A stretch of DNA of 64,000 bases from Fictibacillus nanhaiensis. GTDB taxonomy: Bacteria > Bacillota > Bacilli > Bacillales > Fictibacillaceae. The notes beneath the pieces are model-generated. The model made no database searches. It was not told the DNA's origin and saw nothing but the letters and a program-made list of their open reading frames with translations. Position 1 is the stretch's first letter; each line of letters starts with the position of its first letter. A program made the position numbers and the translations under genes. Of the stretch, positions 46,475 to 54,755 are shown one piece after another. The stretch is from NCBI GenBank assembly GCA_017052515.1, contig JAFHKR010000038.1, positions 682,001 to 746,000 on the forward strand, given 5' to 3'.

Positions 46475-47935
46475 ATGAACGTAAATAAAAAAATGTTGGC
46501 CCTGCTGATTGTTCTTTCCTTGCTTGTTGGTGCCGGTGGCATGTATGGTTCGATGGCACTGTTTGGAAACGATTCGAAGTATGTACAGAACGGTGAAGTA
46601 AACGATCTTCCGAAGACCGCAACGAAAGTCGACAACGACGAAGAGTTTGCGAAGCTTCAGAAGACGTATGAGATCATCTCTTCTCGTTATGTAGAAGATG
46701 TTGATCGTGACAAACTCCTTGAAGGTGCCATTCAAGGAATGGTCAAAACGTTAAAAGATCCATATTCCGTTTATATGGATGAAGAAACGGCAAGTCAGTT
46801 TACACAGTCACTCGATTCTTCTTTTGAAGGAATCGGTGCAGAAGTAAGTATGGTAGACGGTAAAGTAACGATCGTCGCACCGTTCAAAGATTCACCTGCC
46901 GAAAAAGCAGGATTAAAGCCAAACGATCAGATCATCACGATCGACGGTAAAAGCGTTGAAGGCCTAGATCTGTATAAAGCCGTGTTAAAAATCCGTGGCG
47001 AAAAAGGATCTGTCGTGACTCTTGGTGTAAAACGCACAGGCGTAAACGATGTAATGCCAGTCAAAGTAACTCGTGATGAGATTCCGATTGAGACTGTTTA
47101 CTCTGATATTGAAGAAGTAAAAGGGAAAAAGATCGGTGTACTTGAAATCACATCTTTCTCAGAAAAAACGGGATCTGATTTTAAGAAACAGTTGACTGAG
47201 TTAGAAAAAGAAAAGATTGATGGTCTTGTTATTGACGTTCGTGGTAATCCAGGAGGCTATCTAGAAGCGGTTGATAGCATTCTTCGTCAGATCATTCCTG
47301 AAAAGAAACCATTCGTTCAGATCGAAGACCGTAAAGGCAACAAAGAACGTTATGTTTCGAAGTTAAAAGAAAAGAAAGATTATCCGATCATCGGTTTGAT
47401 CGACAAAGGTAGTGCGTCAGCGTCCGAAATTTTAGCTGCTGCCTTAAAAGAAGCAGGAAACTATGACCTTGTTGGTGAGAAATCGTTCGGTAAAGGTACG
47501 GTTCAGCAATCGATTGATCTTGGGGATGGATCGAACATCAAGCTTACATTGTTTAAGTGGCTGACACCTGATGGAAACTGGATTCACAAAAAAGGGGTAA
47601 AGCCTACTTTTGAAGTGAAGCAGCCAGACTACTTCTACACAAACCCTATTACGGTTGAGAAGAAAGCATTAGAGTTTGATATGAACAATGAGCAAGTAAA
47701 GAACGCTCAAGTGATGTTGAACGGTTTAGGGTTCCAAACGGGTAGAGAAGATGGCTATTTTGATGAAAAGACGCAAGCTGCGGTAACCGCGTTCCAGCGT
47801 GCGAACAACTTGCCAGCAACAGGGAAAGTCGATACGAAGACAGCTGGTAAGATGGAGGCAAAAGTGATCGATTCCATCCGTGATGATAAGAACGATGTTC
47901 AACGTAAAACGGCGATTGAATTGCTTGCAAAATAA
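46475..47935 (+). CDS. ctpB: Carboxy-terminal processing protease CtpB (S41)
   Basis: 486 residues. Signal or membrane anchor 5-30, N-terminal dimerisation helix, PDZ (~95-175), S41 core with Ser315 (SASASE), Lys340 (SFGKGTVQQ) and Gln344, and a C-terminal peptidoglycan-binding domain (~405-465). CtpB cuts signalling proteins such as SpoIVFA during sporulation in B. subtilis. ATG 46475 is six bases after GAGGTG. Same place relative to ftsEX and minJ as in Bacillus. Confidence 0.94.
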   Translation: MNVNKKMLALLIVLSLLVGAGGMYGSMALFGNDSKYVQNGEVNDLPKTATKVDNDEEFAKLQKTYEIISSRYVEDVDRDKLLEGAIQGMVKTLKDPYSVYMDEETASQFTQSLDSSFEGIGAEVSMVDGKVTIVAPFKDSPAEKAGLKPNDQIITIDGKSVEGLDLYKAVLKIRGEKGSVVTLGVKRTGVNDVMPVKVTRDEIPIETVYSDIEEVKGKKIGVLEITSFSEKTGSDFKKQLTELEKEKIDGLVIDVRGNPGGYLEAVDSILRQIIPEKKPFVQIEDRKGNKERYVSKLKEKKDYPIIGLIDKGSASASEILAAALKEAGNYDLVGEKSFGKGTVQQSIDLGDGSNIKLTLFKWLTPDGNWIHKKGVKPTFEVKQPDYFYTNPITVEKKALEFDMNNEQVKNAQVMLNGLGFQTGREDGYFDEKTQAAVTAFQRANNLPATGKVDTKTAGKMEAKVIDSIRDDKNDVQRKTAIELLAK

Positions 47936-47974
47936 GGGATTATGGCAGGAAAAAACAACTGAAACACGAATACT

Positions 47975-48010
47975 ATCCGTAGAGGAAATTATTCTCTACG
48001 GATTTTTTTG
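47975..48010 (+). terminator. Terminator of ctpB
   Basis: ATCCGTAGAG and CTCTACGGAT pair (47975-47984 with 47994-48003), then TTTTTTT. Confidence 0.88.
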
Positions 48011-48036
48011 GTGAAGCTTCGATGTCTTTGAAAGAG

Positions 48037-48165
48037 GTTGATTTGCGCTTCAGGTTGCTCGCTTTCCGCGGGGCAGGCGGTGAGCCACATTCGTACGCTT
48101 CACGTATAAGTGTCTCACCTGCCGGCCTGTCCCGCAGGAGTCTCGCACCTTGCGCTCCAATCAAC
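48037..48165. repeat. 129-bp dispersed intergenic repeat, copy 2
   Basis: Same length and ends (GTTGAT...ATCAAC) as the copy at 31419-31547, differing at scattered bases. The GC-rich core contains GGGGCAGGCGGTGAGCCAC and the symmetric CACCTGCCGGCCTGTCCC. Opposite-strand frames inside are not genes. It lies directly behind the ctpB terminator; 48166-48291 is otherwise empty. Confidence 0.85.
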
Positions 48166-48291
48166 TATTCAGGGAAGTCTTAACAAAAACAAATAAAATC
48201 CTTGAAGAATTTCCATGGCGGGTATTAAAAAAATGAAAATCAAACGATTAGAAAGATAAAATCCTTTGTCATGTTTAAAGGGGTAGACAAT

Positions 48292-48471
48292 ATGCAGTCA
48301 TTGAATGTTGGAGATGTTCTTTATCAGCTGGTTTTGTTTTTGGTGCTGATCGCCATTATCGTTGGAGTGGGGTTATTAGTGAAGCGAGCTGTGAGTACGG
48401 ATAGAAGGTTGAAACGTATTGAAGAAAAAGTGGATGAATTGAAAGTTGAGAAAGGAAGAGACCGCACATGA
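48292..48471 (+). CDS. Small membrane protein upstream of minJ (DUF4083-like)
   Basis: 59 residues: one membrane helix (~13-36) followed by a charged helix with RLKRIEEKVDELKVEK. AAAGGGG site upstream of ATG 48292. Its last four bases overlap minJ (ATGA), implying coupling and a possible accessory role at the septum. Family label DUF4083 is tentative. Confidence 0.72.
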   Translation: MQSLNVGDVLYQLVLFLVLIAIIVGVGLLVKRAVSTDRRLKRIEEKVDELKVEKGRDRT

Positions 48472-49667
48472 CAGACACCTTTGTGAAAGAATTACTTCAG
48501 GGCATGCTGCTGCTTTTTTCACACCCGCTTTTTTACGTTTTTATTCTTGTAGCTTTTTTAATTGGATTAAAACGTGTGAAACGAGAGAGAAAAGAGTTTA
48601 AAGTACGCGTGCATCCTGTTATTGATAATTTAATATTTTCATTGCTGCCAGGTATTCTGATCGGACTCATCGGTTCTGTAATCTTTGTGGCAGCTGGTAT
48701 TACATTGCCGCTTGGAATGATTGCTTTAATCGGAGTCGTCTATCTGGCATTAGGATTAACGTTTAAAACAAGGTTTATGAACCCGGCTTATGCTGTAAGT
48801 TTATCGGCAGTTGTCGGGCTATTGCTCCCTAAGTTTCAACTTGGTATTTCTTTTGTAGATCGATGGATTGTAGATGTTCAGAAAACGCCGCTTGATTCAT
48901 TAGCGGTCATTATTGGTGTTCTTTTGATACAAGAAGGAATTTTGGTTATCTGGAAAGGTGCAGATCGCACGTCCCCTCGACTGTTCAAAGGTAAAAGAGG
49001 ACATTATATTGGGGCACATGAAGCTACGAGATTTTGGATTGTTCCTCAGTTCTTAGTACTTCCTGTAGGCTCCATTCCTGTACTAGACTGGTGGCCGCTG
49101 TTCCCAATGGGCGCGGTAGGATTTTCATTCTTCCTCGTGCCGTTTGCCATTGGATATCGTCAGCTGGTCACACATACGCTTCCAGAAGAAGCGATTAAAC
49201 ACCTTGGTAGACAAGTAATACTACTAGGGTTTATCGTAACAGGCATTGCAGCAGTCGGTCATTTTTATAATTTACCGCTATTAATTGCGATAGCCATTGC
49301 TGCGGGGCTTGCTGGTCGCGAACTCATCACCCTCGTAACAAGTCAACGTGATGATTCAAGACCCTCGCACTTTGTGCCAAGAGATCAGGGAGTTATGATT
49401 CTTTCAGTCGTGCCAGGAACACCTGCTGCAAAGATGGGATTAAAGATCGGCGAAGTCATTGTGAAAGTAAACGGAGTAACACTTTCTCAAGAAACAAGTT
49501 TGTACCAAGCCCTTCAAATCAACGCTGCATACTGCAAACTTGAAGTTCTTAACCTGAATGGTGAGATTAGATTCGTTCAAGGATCACTCTATCAAAATGA
49601 GCACCATCAACTAGGTGTACTTCTCGTCCATGATGTAGTGGATCGGAATGCTGCTGTTGGGGATTAA
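48468..49667 (+). CDS. minJ: Cell-division topological determinant MinJ
   Basis: 399 residues: about seven to eight membrane helices (to ~295) and a C-terminal PDZ domain (GVMILSVVPGTPAAKMGLKI, ~310-385). FSHPLFYVFILVAF and KRVKRERKEFKVRV near the N-terminus match MinJ. It links DivIVA to MinD at the septum. Four-base overlap with the small gene before it. Confidence 0.9.
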   Translation: MTDTFVKELLQGMLLLFSHPLFYVFILVAFLIGLKRVKRERKEFKVRVHPVIDNLIFSLLPGILIGLIGSVIFVAAGITLPLGMIALIGVVYLALGLTFKTRFMNPAYAVSLSAVVGLLLPKFQLGISFVDRWIVDVQKTPLDSLAVIIGVLLIQEGILVIWKGADRTSPRLFKGKRGHYIGAHEATRFWIVPQFLVLPVGSIPVLDWWPLFPMGAVGFSFFLVPFAIGYRQLVTHTLPEEAIKHLGRQVILLGFIVTGIAAVGHFYNLPLLIAIAIAAGLAGRELITLVTSQRDDSRPSHFVPRDQGVMILSVVPGTPAAKMGLKIGEVIVKVNGVTLSQETSLYQALQINAAYCKLEVLNLNGEIRFVQGSLYQNEHHQLGVLLVHDVVDRNAAVGD

Positions 49668-49710
49668 TGTGATTTTTCATAATTAACCGGAATCGCATAA
49701 TTTATATTTA

Positions 49711-49742
49711 AAAGGCTCATTTAACGTGAGTCTTTTTTTATT
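49711..49742 (+). terminator. Terminator of minJ
   Basis: AAGGCTCA and TGAGTCTT (G-U allowed) around TTTAACG, followed by a T-run. Confidence 0.8.
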
Positions 49743-49746
49743 TCTG

Positions 49747-49779
49747 TTATTCAACAAACGGTCCAGATTGTGGAAGAAG
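49747..49779 (+). repeat. Array repeat R1 (shortened)
   Basis: TTATTCAACAAACGG fused directly to CAGATTGTGGAAGAAG: the two ends of the family without the internal terminator. First boundary of the gene array. Confidence 0.65.
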
Positions 49780-49851
49780 TAGATTGTACAAATTGTATAA
49801 ATTTGAAATAATTGGTGTAAATCAAAATATATAAATGAATGAGGGTAAAAG

Positions 49852-50274
49852 ATGAATTACACAGTTATTCAAGAGTTTAACGAAGACCTTATATTAGAGG
49901 TTTATGAATTATTTAAAAACGAGTGGTGGACTCAAAACAGAGATCCATCATCAATTAAGGAACTAATATCTAATAGCGGGGTAAGTATAGGTATATTAAG
50001 TAACGAAACTAACGAATTGATTGGCTTTGCTCGTGTTATTACAGATACTCTTTATAGAGCTTTTATATTTGATGTGATTACAAAAAAATCATATAGAGAT
50101 AATGGGATAGGAACTTTACTAATCAACGAAATTTTAGAACACCCTAAGGTAGCTAATGTTGAAAGGGTAGAGCTGTATTGTCCTGACAGATTAGTATCTT
50201 ACTACGAAAAATTTAGTTTTTCCACTGAGGTCAATGGCTCTAAACTAATGAGGTTAAACAAAATTATTATTTAA
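49852..50274 (+). CDS. GNAT-family N-acetyltransferase
   Basis: 140 residues. Acetyl-CoA loop at SYRDNGIGTLLINEIL (~83-98), with the preceding strand LIGFARVITD and following VERVELYCPD. Substrate unknown; the small size and ELFKNEWW start resemble YjdJ/PaiA-like aminoglycoside or amine acetylases only loosely. GAGGGTAAAAG site. First gene in the repeat-separated array; AT-rich. Confidence 0.82.
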   Translation: MNYTVIQEFNEDLILEVYELFKNEWWTQNRDPSSIKELISNSGVSIGILSNETNELIGFARVITDTLYRAFIFDVITKKSYRDNGIGTLLINEILEHPKVANVERVELYCPDRLVSYYEKFSFSTEVNGSKLMRLNKIII

Positions 50275-50314
50275 TGAAGAGTTTTGAACAAAATTGTTTT
50301 TGTTTTTAATTATA

Positions 50315-50345
50315 AACAACAAACGTAGCAGGATTGCTGAATAAG
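50315..50345 (+). repeat. Array repeat R2 (right half)
   Basis: AACAAACGTAGCAGGATTGCTGAATAAG, the right arm of the repeat family; no left arm before it. Immediately precedes the ribosome site of the next gene. (Motif positions 50318-50345.). Confidence 0.6.
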
Positions 50346-50362
50346 AGATGGAGGTGTTAGTT

Positions 50363-50728
50363 ATGAATGGAATATCTTTTGCAATCTCACAAATTACAAT
50401 TGCTTATAACCAAGAGGACGAGATGGTTAATTTTTACAATCAACTTTTAAACGCCGAATTGAGTCCTTTTAAGGTGGGGGACTTTCGATTTTATAAAGGA
50501 AAGATTGGGGAAATTGGTTTATTATTTTGTCCGAATGAAATGCTGGGTATAAAAGCTGAAAAAAATAATATCCAATTTACTGTACAAGTATCAAACTTGG
50601 AAGAAATACTTTCTAAAGTTTCTCAGTGTGGTGGTAAACATATTCAGGGAATTAATAGAGAGGAGAGTCGATCCTCAGTAGGAATATCAGATCCAGATGG
50701 TAATTCCATAGAATTGCTGGAGATATAA
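50363..50728 (+). CDS. VOC-family (glyoxalase/bleomycin-resistance) protein
   Basis: 121 residues with two beta-alpha-beta-beta-beta halves; ends in SVGISDPDGNSIELLEI, the family's signature strand with a Glu metal ligand. GGAGGTG six bases before ATG 50363. VOC members include lyases, dioxygenases and drug-binding proteins; function is not readable. Second gene in the array. Confidence 0.82.
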   Translation: MNGISFAISQITIAYNQEDEMVNFYNQLLNAELSPFKVGDFRFYKGKIGEIGLLFCPNEMLGIKAEKNNIQFTVQVSNLEEILSKVSQCGGKHIQGINREESRSSVGISDPDGNSIELLEI

Positions 50729-50795
50729 GGACCAGACAAAAGAATAAAACGACGTGAATAGCATGGAACTTCTCGTGCTTTAGTTAATCAATTTT

Positions 50796-50884
50796 TGTTC
50801 AAGAATAGGGTGCGTTGATCCAAGAAGGATTAGCGCTTTTTTTATGGAACTTATTGAACTACCGAGCAGGATTGTGAAAGAAGG
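50796..50884 (+). repeat. Array repeat R3 (full)
   Basis: Left arm TGTTCAAGAATAGGGTGC, internal hairpin GCGTT...AGCGC with T7 (a terminator), ATGGAACTTATTGAAC, and right arm GAGCAGGATTGTGAAAGAAGG. Full-length member, best compared with R7. Confidence 0.8.
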
Positions 50885-50920
50885 AAAATCTTACTTATTC
50901 TAAATGAGGAGTAGATAATT

Positions 50921-51097
50921 ATGAAACATATAACGGCATCTATATACATTTCATTCGGTTTTTTGTTTTATTTCTTGTCATTCACCAACGGGTTTATTGG
51001 ACCTGATATTATGGAATTTATAATTTTTCTGTTGATATTTGTAGGTTCTATGTACTTATTTGTGGACCTTAGACAACTAATTAAAAAGAAGAATTAA
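50921..51097 (+). CDS. 58-residue two-helix membrane protein
   Basis: ATG 50921 after ATGAGGAG; 58 residues with helices at ~5-24 and ~31-49 and a basic end (RQLIKKKN). No family recognised. Sits alone between R3 and R4. Real-gene evidence: ribosome site, hydrophobic design and following terminator. Confidence 0.55.
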   Translation: MKHITASIYISFGFLFYFLSFTNGFIGPDIMEFIIFLLIFVGSMYLFVDLRQLIKKKN

Positions 51098-51170
51098 TAG
51101 AAGCTTTCTCAATAGAAGTATTAAACACTAAGTTAAATAGATAAAAACGTTTTGGATTTTATTTGTTTTT

Positions 51171-51228
51171 CTATTCAACTATCGGGTGCATTTCTTCAAG
51201 AAGGGGAAGTGCTCTTTTTTATTGAATT
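51171..51228 (+). repeat. Array repeat R4 (left half)
   Basis: CTATTCAACTATCGGGTGC followed by a hairpin/T-run (GTGCTCTTTTTT). Right arm not recognisable; GTGAATAGAAT at 51272 may be a worn copy. Confidence 0.65.
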
Positions 51229-51327
51229 TTAAAGGTAAGATTGATTTTCATGGATAGGTGAATTCTGAGGTGTGAATAGAATAACCTTTGTGTTTTATAG
51301 ACAATAAATAACTTCGGGGTGAAACAA

Positions 51328-51888
51328 TTGGTAATAAAACAAGAAGAAATCAAAGTAGTTATTGGAGCAGGCGAGTACAATAATAATCTAGGTTGGATAC
51401 ATACTCAGCAAGATGAACTTAATTTAATTGATATGGATACCTGGAATAAAAAATTTGATGAAAATTCTTTAACAGCTATTCTCGCCGAACACGTTTGGGG
51501 GCACCTTTCCTATGAAGAAGGGATTGGTGCAGCACAACTATGTTATAAGTTTTTAAAACCAAAAGGTTATATTCGTTGTGCAGTTCCTGATGGATATTTT
51601 CGAGACAAGGATTACCAAAACATAATAAAAGTAGGTGGACCTGGACCAATAGACCATCCTGCTTCAAGTCATAAAATAGTTTATAATTATAAAACTTTAA
51701 CGAAAATATTTGAAGCTGCTGGGTATAAAGTAACTTTACTTGAATACTGTGATGAGGACGGTCAATTTCACTTTAATGAATGGGATGGTCAGGATGGTGT
51801 TATTTTTCGCTCCAAGAAGTTTGATCCTAGAAATCAAGGAGATAAACTAGCCTTTCCATCATTAATATTAGATGCAATAAAGTATTGA
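51328..51888 (+). CDS. SAM-dependent methyltransferase-like protein
   Basis: About 186 residues. The start VVIGAGEYNNNLGWIHTQQD resembles the K-L-N-x-G-x-G-x-x-x-x-G-W SAM-binding start of a family of predicted methyltransferases, followed by LTAILAEHVWGHLSYEEG and YKFLKPKGYIRCAVPDGYF. TTG 51328 is five bases after GGGGTGA; an upstream GTG at 51319 is possible. Target unknown. Third or fourth cassette gene in the array. Confidence 0.72.
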   Translation: MVIKQEEIKVVIGAGEYNNNLGWIHTQQDELNLIDMDTWNKKFDENSLTAILAEHVWGHLSYEEGIGAAQLCYKFLKPKGYIRCAVPDGYFRDKDYQNIIKVGGPGPIDHPASSHKIVYNYKTLTKIFEAAGYKVTLLEYCDEDGQFHFNEWDGQDGVIFRSKKFDPRNQGDKLAFPSLILDAIKY

Positions 51889-51953
51889 GTCGTACACTCA
51901 GAGCGTTTTATTTTTTAAATTACTATACCTATTGGAAAGTCTTCCTGTACTAG

Positions 51954-52047
51954 TTATTCCACAATCGGGTACAATGGCTGGACATCAATAAGATGGTTCT
52001 TCGCATTTCTCTTACTCATAAACCGTGCAGGATTGCGAAAGAACAAG
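51954..52047 (+). repeat. Array repeat R5 (full)
   Basis: Left arm TTATTCCACAATCGGGT and right arm CGTGCAGGATTGCGAAAGAA; ends match as an inverted repeat at 10 of 13 positions. The centre diverges from R3/R7. Confidence 0.75.
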
Positions 52048-52073
52048 TAGTAATAAATACAAGGGAGGTAATT

Positions 52074-52439
52074 ATGAAACTCAAAAGTATTGTAATTGCT
52101 TTTTCTGTTTGTTTAAATCTTTTTTTAGGAATTGTTATTTAGAAAGGAGTAACTAAAAGAGAACCTGTTGATGTAGGATTGTCGTTCAAGGAAGCTGTTA
52201 GAGTTGAAAATTACGAACTCGCTAAAACTCTTATGGCTGAAGGGCGAAAGGAACAAATCTCAGATGAAGGTTTAAAAAAAGTAAAACAATTAATGAGTGC
52301 CGGTACAACTTATAAAACTTATCAGTTGCTAGAATTTGATAATAACGAAATGGTTTTACTTAACTTAACTCCTAACGATAAATATGAAATTCAGGATGTT
52401 GTAATTGTTCCTGAAGAGCTGAAATCTATGTTTAAATAA
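52074..52439 (+). pseudogene. Exported-protein gene with in-frame amber codon after signal
   Basis: ATG 52074 (AGGGAGG site) opens 22 codons that look like a signal peptide (KLKSIVIAFSVCLNLFLGIVI). A TAG follows at 52140-52142 in the same frame, after which the frame stays open for about 98 codons to 52439 (KGVTKREPVDVG, then SFKEAVRVENYELAKTLMAEG). One base change would restore a 121-residue secreted protein. So this is either a recent pseudogene or a readthrough gene. Family unknown. Confidence 0.7.
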
Positions 52440-52458
52440 CTGTTAACTTACTTGTTAC

Positions 52459-52540
52459 TTATTCCACAATCAGGTGCTTATCTGTAAATAAGAAAGCTTT
52501 TTTGCTATTATGCTTGTGTTAAGGGGAATGTTGAGAAATA
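52459..52540 (+). repeat. Array repeat R6
   Basis: TTATTCCACAATCAGGTGC, an AAGC/GCTT hairpin with T7, and a right arm GGGGAATGTTGAGAAATAAT. Divergent but recognisable. Confidence 0.65.
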
Positions 52541-52573
52541 ATTGGTATTATTCTTTGTGAAGGAAGATAAAAA

Positions 52574-53389
52574 ATGGACTTAATCACAGGTAAAGTAATA
52601 ATCATATCTATTTTTCTTTTAATAATAACGGTCATTGAAACCTTAGCTTATTCAACCCGAATATCTGGAGCTAGAGTAAAGCTCATAGCTACAGCGTTAT
52701 CATTGTTCAGTACAATGGTTATTGTATCGAGATTTTCTACGATGATCCAACAACCTTTAACCGCAAAACTTATTGCGGAGGCACCAAATTCAAATAAATT
52801 ATCCTTTATTGAAGGACAATATCGCGTACTAATTGGTGTAACGTCCGTAGGTGTTATCGTTGGTATACTGTTATTTCCGACATTCATCACCATCTTTTCA
52901 AGAGCTATTGTTCAGCTTTCAAATGAAAGAGGTTCAATAATTAAACTACTAGTTAAGAATTTAAATTTATGCGGATTTAAAAAACTTATAAAGTGTATTA
53001 GAATTCCGAAGATTTCATATCTAAACGGAATTACAATGAGTACCATTCCTAAACGTTTATTTGTTATAAATGTTGTAATCTCTGCGGTTTTTACAATAGG
53101 CGTACTTTCTTCTATTTATGCTTCAATGTTGGTACCAAAAGATTATGCACAAGCAGCATTAATGTCATCTGGCATTATTAACGGTATTGCAACGATCCTT
53201 TTAACATTATTCATTGATCCAAAAGCTTCAGTTCTAGCTGACAGAGTGGTTAAGAAAGAAAGCAAGTATATTTTTCTGAAAAGTTACTCGTTAACGATGA
53301 TAAGCTCAAAACTTGTAGGTACATTCATGGCACAACTTATCTTTATCCCGGCTGCATATTATGTTGCGTGGTTTGCAAAATGGATATAA
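52574..53389 (+). CDS. amj: Lipid II flippase, Amj family
   Basis: 271 residues, same as B. subtilis Amj, with about six membrane helices. ETLAYSTRISGARVKLIATA, LSLFSTMVIVSRFSTMIQ and AALMSSGIINGIATILLTLF match the family. It moves lipid II across the membrane and is an alternative to MurJ. AAGGAAG site. It is the largest gene in the repeat-separated array, flanked by R6 and R7, so an essential-type function lies within an otherwise accessory stretch. Confidence 0.85.
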   Translation: MDLITGKVIIISIFLLIITVIETLAYSTRISGARVKLIATALSLFSTMVIVSRFSTMIQQPLTAKLIAEAPNSNKLSFIEGQYRVLIGVTSVGVIVGILLFPTFITIFSRAIVQLSNERGSIIKLLVKNLNLCGFKKLIKCIRIPKISYLNGITMSTIPKRLFVINVVISAVFTIGVLSSIYASMLVPKDYAQAALMSSGIINGIATILLTLFIDPKASVLADRVVKKESKYIFLKSYSLTMISSKLVGTFMAQLIFIPAAYYVAWFAKWI

Positions 53390-53394
53390 AAAGT

Positions 53395-53484
53395 TTATTC
53401 AACAATCGGGTGCGTTGATCTAAGAAGGATTAACGCCTTTTTTTATGGAACTTATTAAACAAACGTAGCAGGGTTGTTGAATAA
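53395..53484 (+). repeat. Array repeat R7 (full, best inverted ends)
   Basis: Perfect 11-base inverted ends TTATTCAACAA (53395-53405) and TTGTTGAATAA (53474-53484). Inside: CGGGTGCGTT, AACGCC plus T7 hairpin terminator, ATGGAACTTATT and AACAAACGTAGCAGGG. Nearly the same as R3. Confidence 0.85.
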
Positions 53485-53551
53485 GGAAGATGCGATTAGA
53501 GTTAAGAATTTATCCTTATTAAGTAGTAATAAATATTACAGGGGAATTATT

Positions 53552-53629
53552 TTGAAGCGTATTATTCTCTTCGTTATTTTGGTGATAATGATTATTCTTA
53601 GTGCAAACTTGACTTCTGTTGGAGCTTAA
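53552..53629 (+). pseudogene. 25-codon signal-peptide-only frame
   Basis: TTG 53552 after CAGGGGA encodes a basic start and one hydrophobic helix ending in SVGA, then TAA. No frame continues beyond. Could be a remnant of a secreted-protein gene or a small membrane peptide. Confidence 0.4.
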
Positions 53630-53776
53630 ATTTATTTCAAAAACCAGTGTGATTGTTACAAATAGTGAAGCATACAATCAAAATAACAATTAAAGCCTAT
53701 TGAACTGAATATTTCAAGATTTTATTTTAAAAAACTGTTAGCATTATGAATCCCTAAGCTAGAGGAGAGTGCCGTT

Positions 53777-53953
53777 ATGAATAAAAAATTGTTTAACATT
53801 GGTTGGTTATTGTATGTGATTCTTATGGTATTGTCGAATTATCTGCTACCAGTTAAAAATATATTTGCTGCGATAATGGTGCTAACAATTGTCTTCGGAG
53901 CTTTTAATATATATCTTTGGTATAACCGTGCTACGAAAAATATGAATACATAA
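53777..53953 (+). CDS. 58-residue two-helix membrane protein
   Basis: ATG 53777, eight bases after AGGAGAG. Two helices (~5-24 and ~30-50), tail RATKNMNT. Same size and layout as the gene at 50921 but no close sequence match. Unknown family. Between R7 and R8. Confidence 0.55.
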   Translation: MNKKLFNIGWLLYVILMVLSNYLLPVKNIFAAIMVLTIVFGAFNIYLWYNRATKNMNT

Positions 53954-53998
53954 TCTTTTTGAATGTAGGATGAATACTCTAATTATTTCTTTCTGTAC

Positions 53999-54055
53999 TT
54001 AATCAACAATCGGGTGCAATAGTTGAAGGTTCAGAAAACTGATTGTGCCCTTTTT
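53999..54055 (+). repeat. Array repeat R8 with strong terminator
   Basis: TTAATCAACAATCGGGTGC; GGGTGCAAT (54012-54020) pairs with ATTGTGCCC (54042-54050), then TTTTT. Right arm lost. Confidence 0.75.
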
Positions 54056-54142
54056 AATACAGTAATCATTTAGTAGCTTTATATAACGAAAAGTACAAAG
54101 CATAATAAAGTATAGTTTGAGCTTTTATGAAGGGGTGTAAAA

Positions 54143-54652
54143 TTGAAAAAAGGTCTATTCATAATTATAGGAATGGTTTTATTATTTGGATTGGCTTTAG
54201 CAGTAATTGAATATAATAACAAAAGTGCATTCAGTACTTCACCTTAAGAAGTAATTTATCATAGTGATGAGATCAGCGTTGGTATTAAAAAAATTTATAA
54301 AACTATATATGTTGATCATGGACATAAAGCTTATGTCTTTTTTCAAGGAGATAAAAATATACCTACCCTTTATATTTCGGAATTCAAGCTTAAATCATAT
54401 GGTTGGAAGAATACTAACACAAACCAAATTCCTATTAAACAAGGACTTAACGGAGAAATGATTGTTGGCGGGGGTAAAGATGGTGAATACTACGGAATAG
54501 TAAGTTCTGAAGTTGATCAAGTAATCTTGGGTAGGCGAAAAGCAGAACTTATATCGCTTGATGCTGAGAAGGTGTGGTTCTTTTATAAACCAACAAAAGA
54601 AGAAGTGCAGAGTGAACCTAAATTTTATAATCTTGAAGGGAAGGAACTTTAA
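54143..54652 (+). pseudogene. Exported-protein gene with in-frame ochre codon near signal
   Basis: TTG 54143 (after AAGGGGTG) opens 34 codons: a signal/anchor helix KKGLFIIIGMVLLFGLALAV and a short linker. TAA follows at 54245-54247. The same frame then runs open for 134 codons to 54652 (EVIYHSDEISVGIKKIY, then IVGGGKDGEYYGIVSSE). Restored, it would be a ~169-residue membrane-anchored protein. No family recognised. Confidence 0.7.
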
Positions 54653-54755
54653 TTTTCTTAATGTATGTTGTTTCTTTTCAGCTAAAGGGGACGTTATTTG
54701 ATATAGATGCTGTTAGCTATATTAGTAAGCTTAATACCAGTTTTCATTAAATGAG

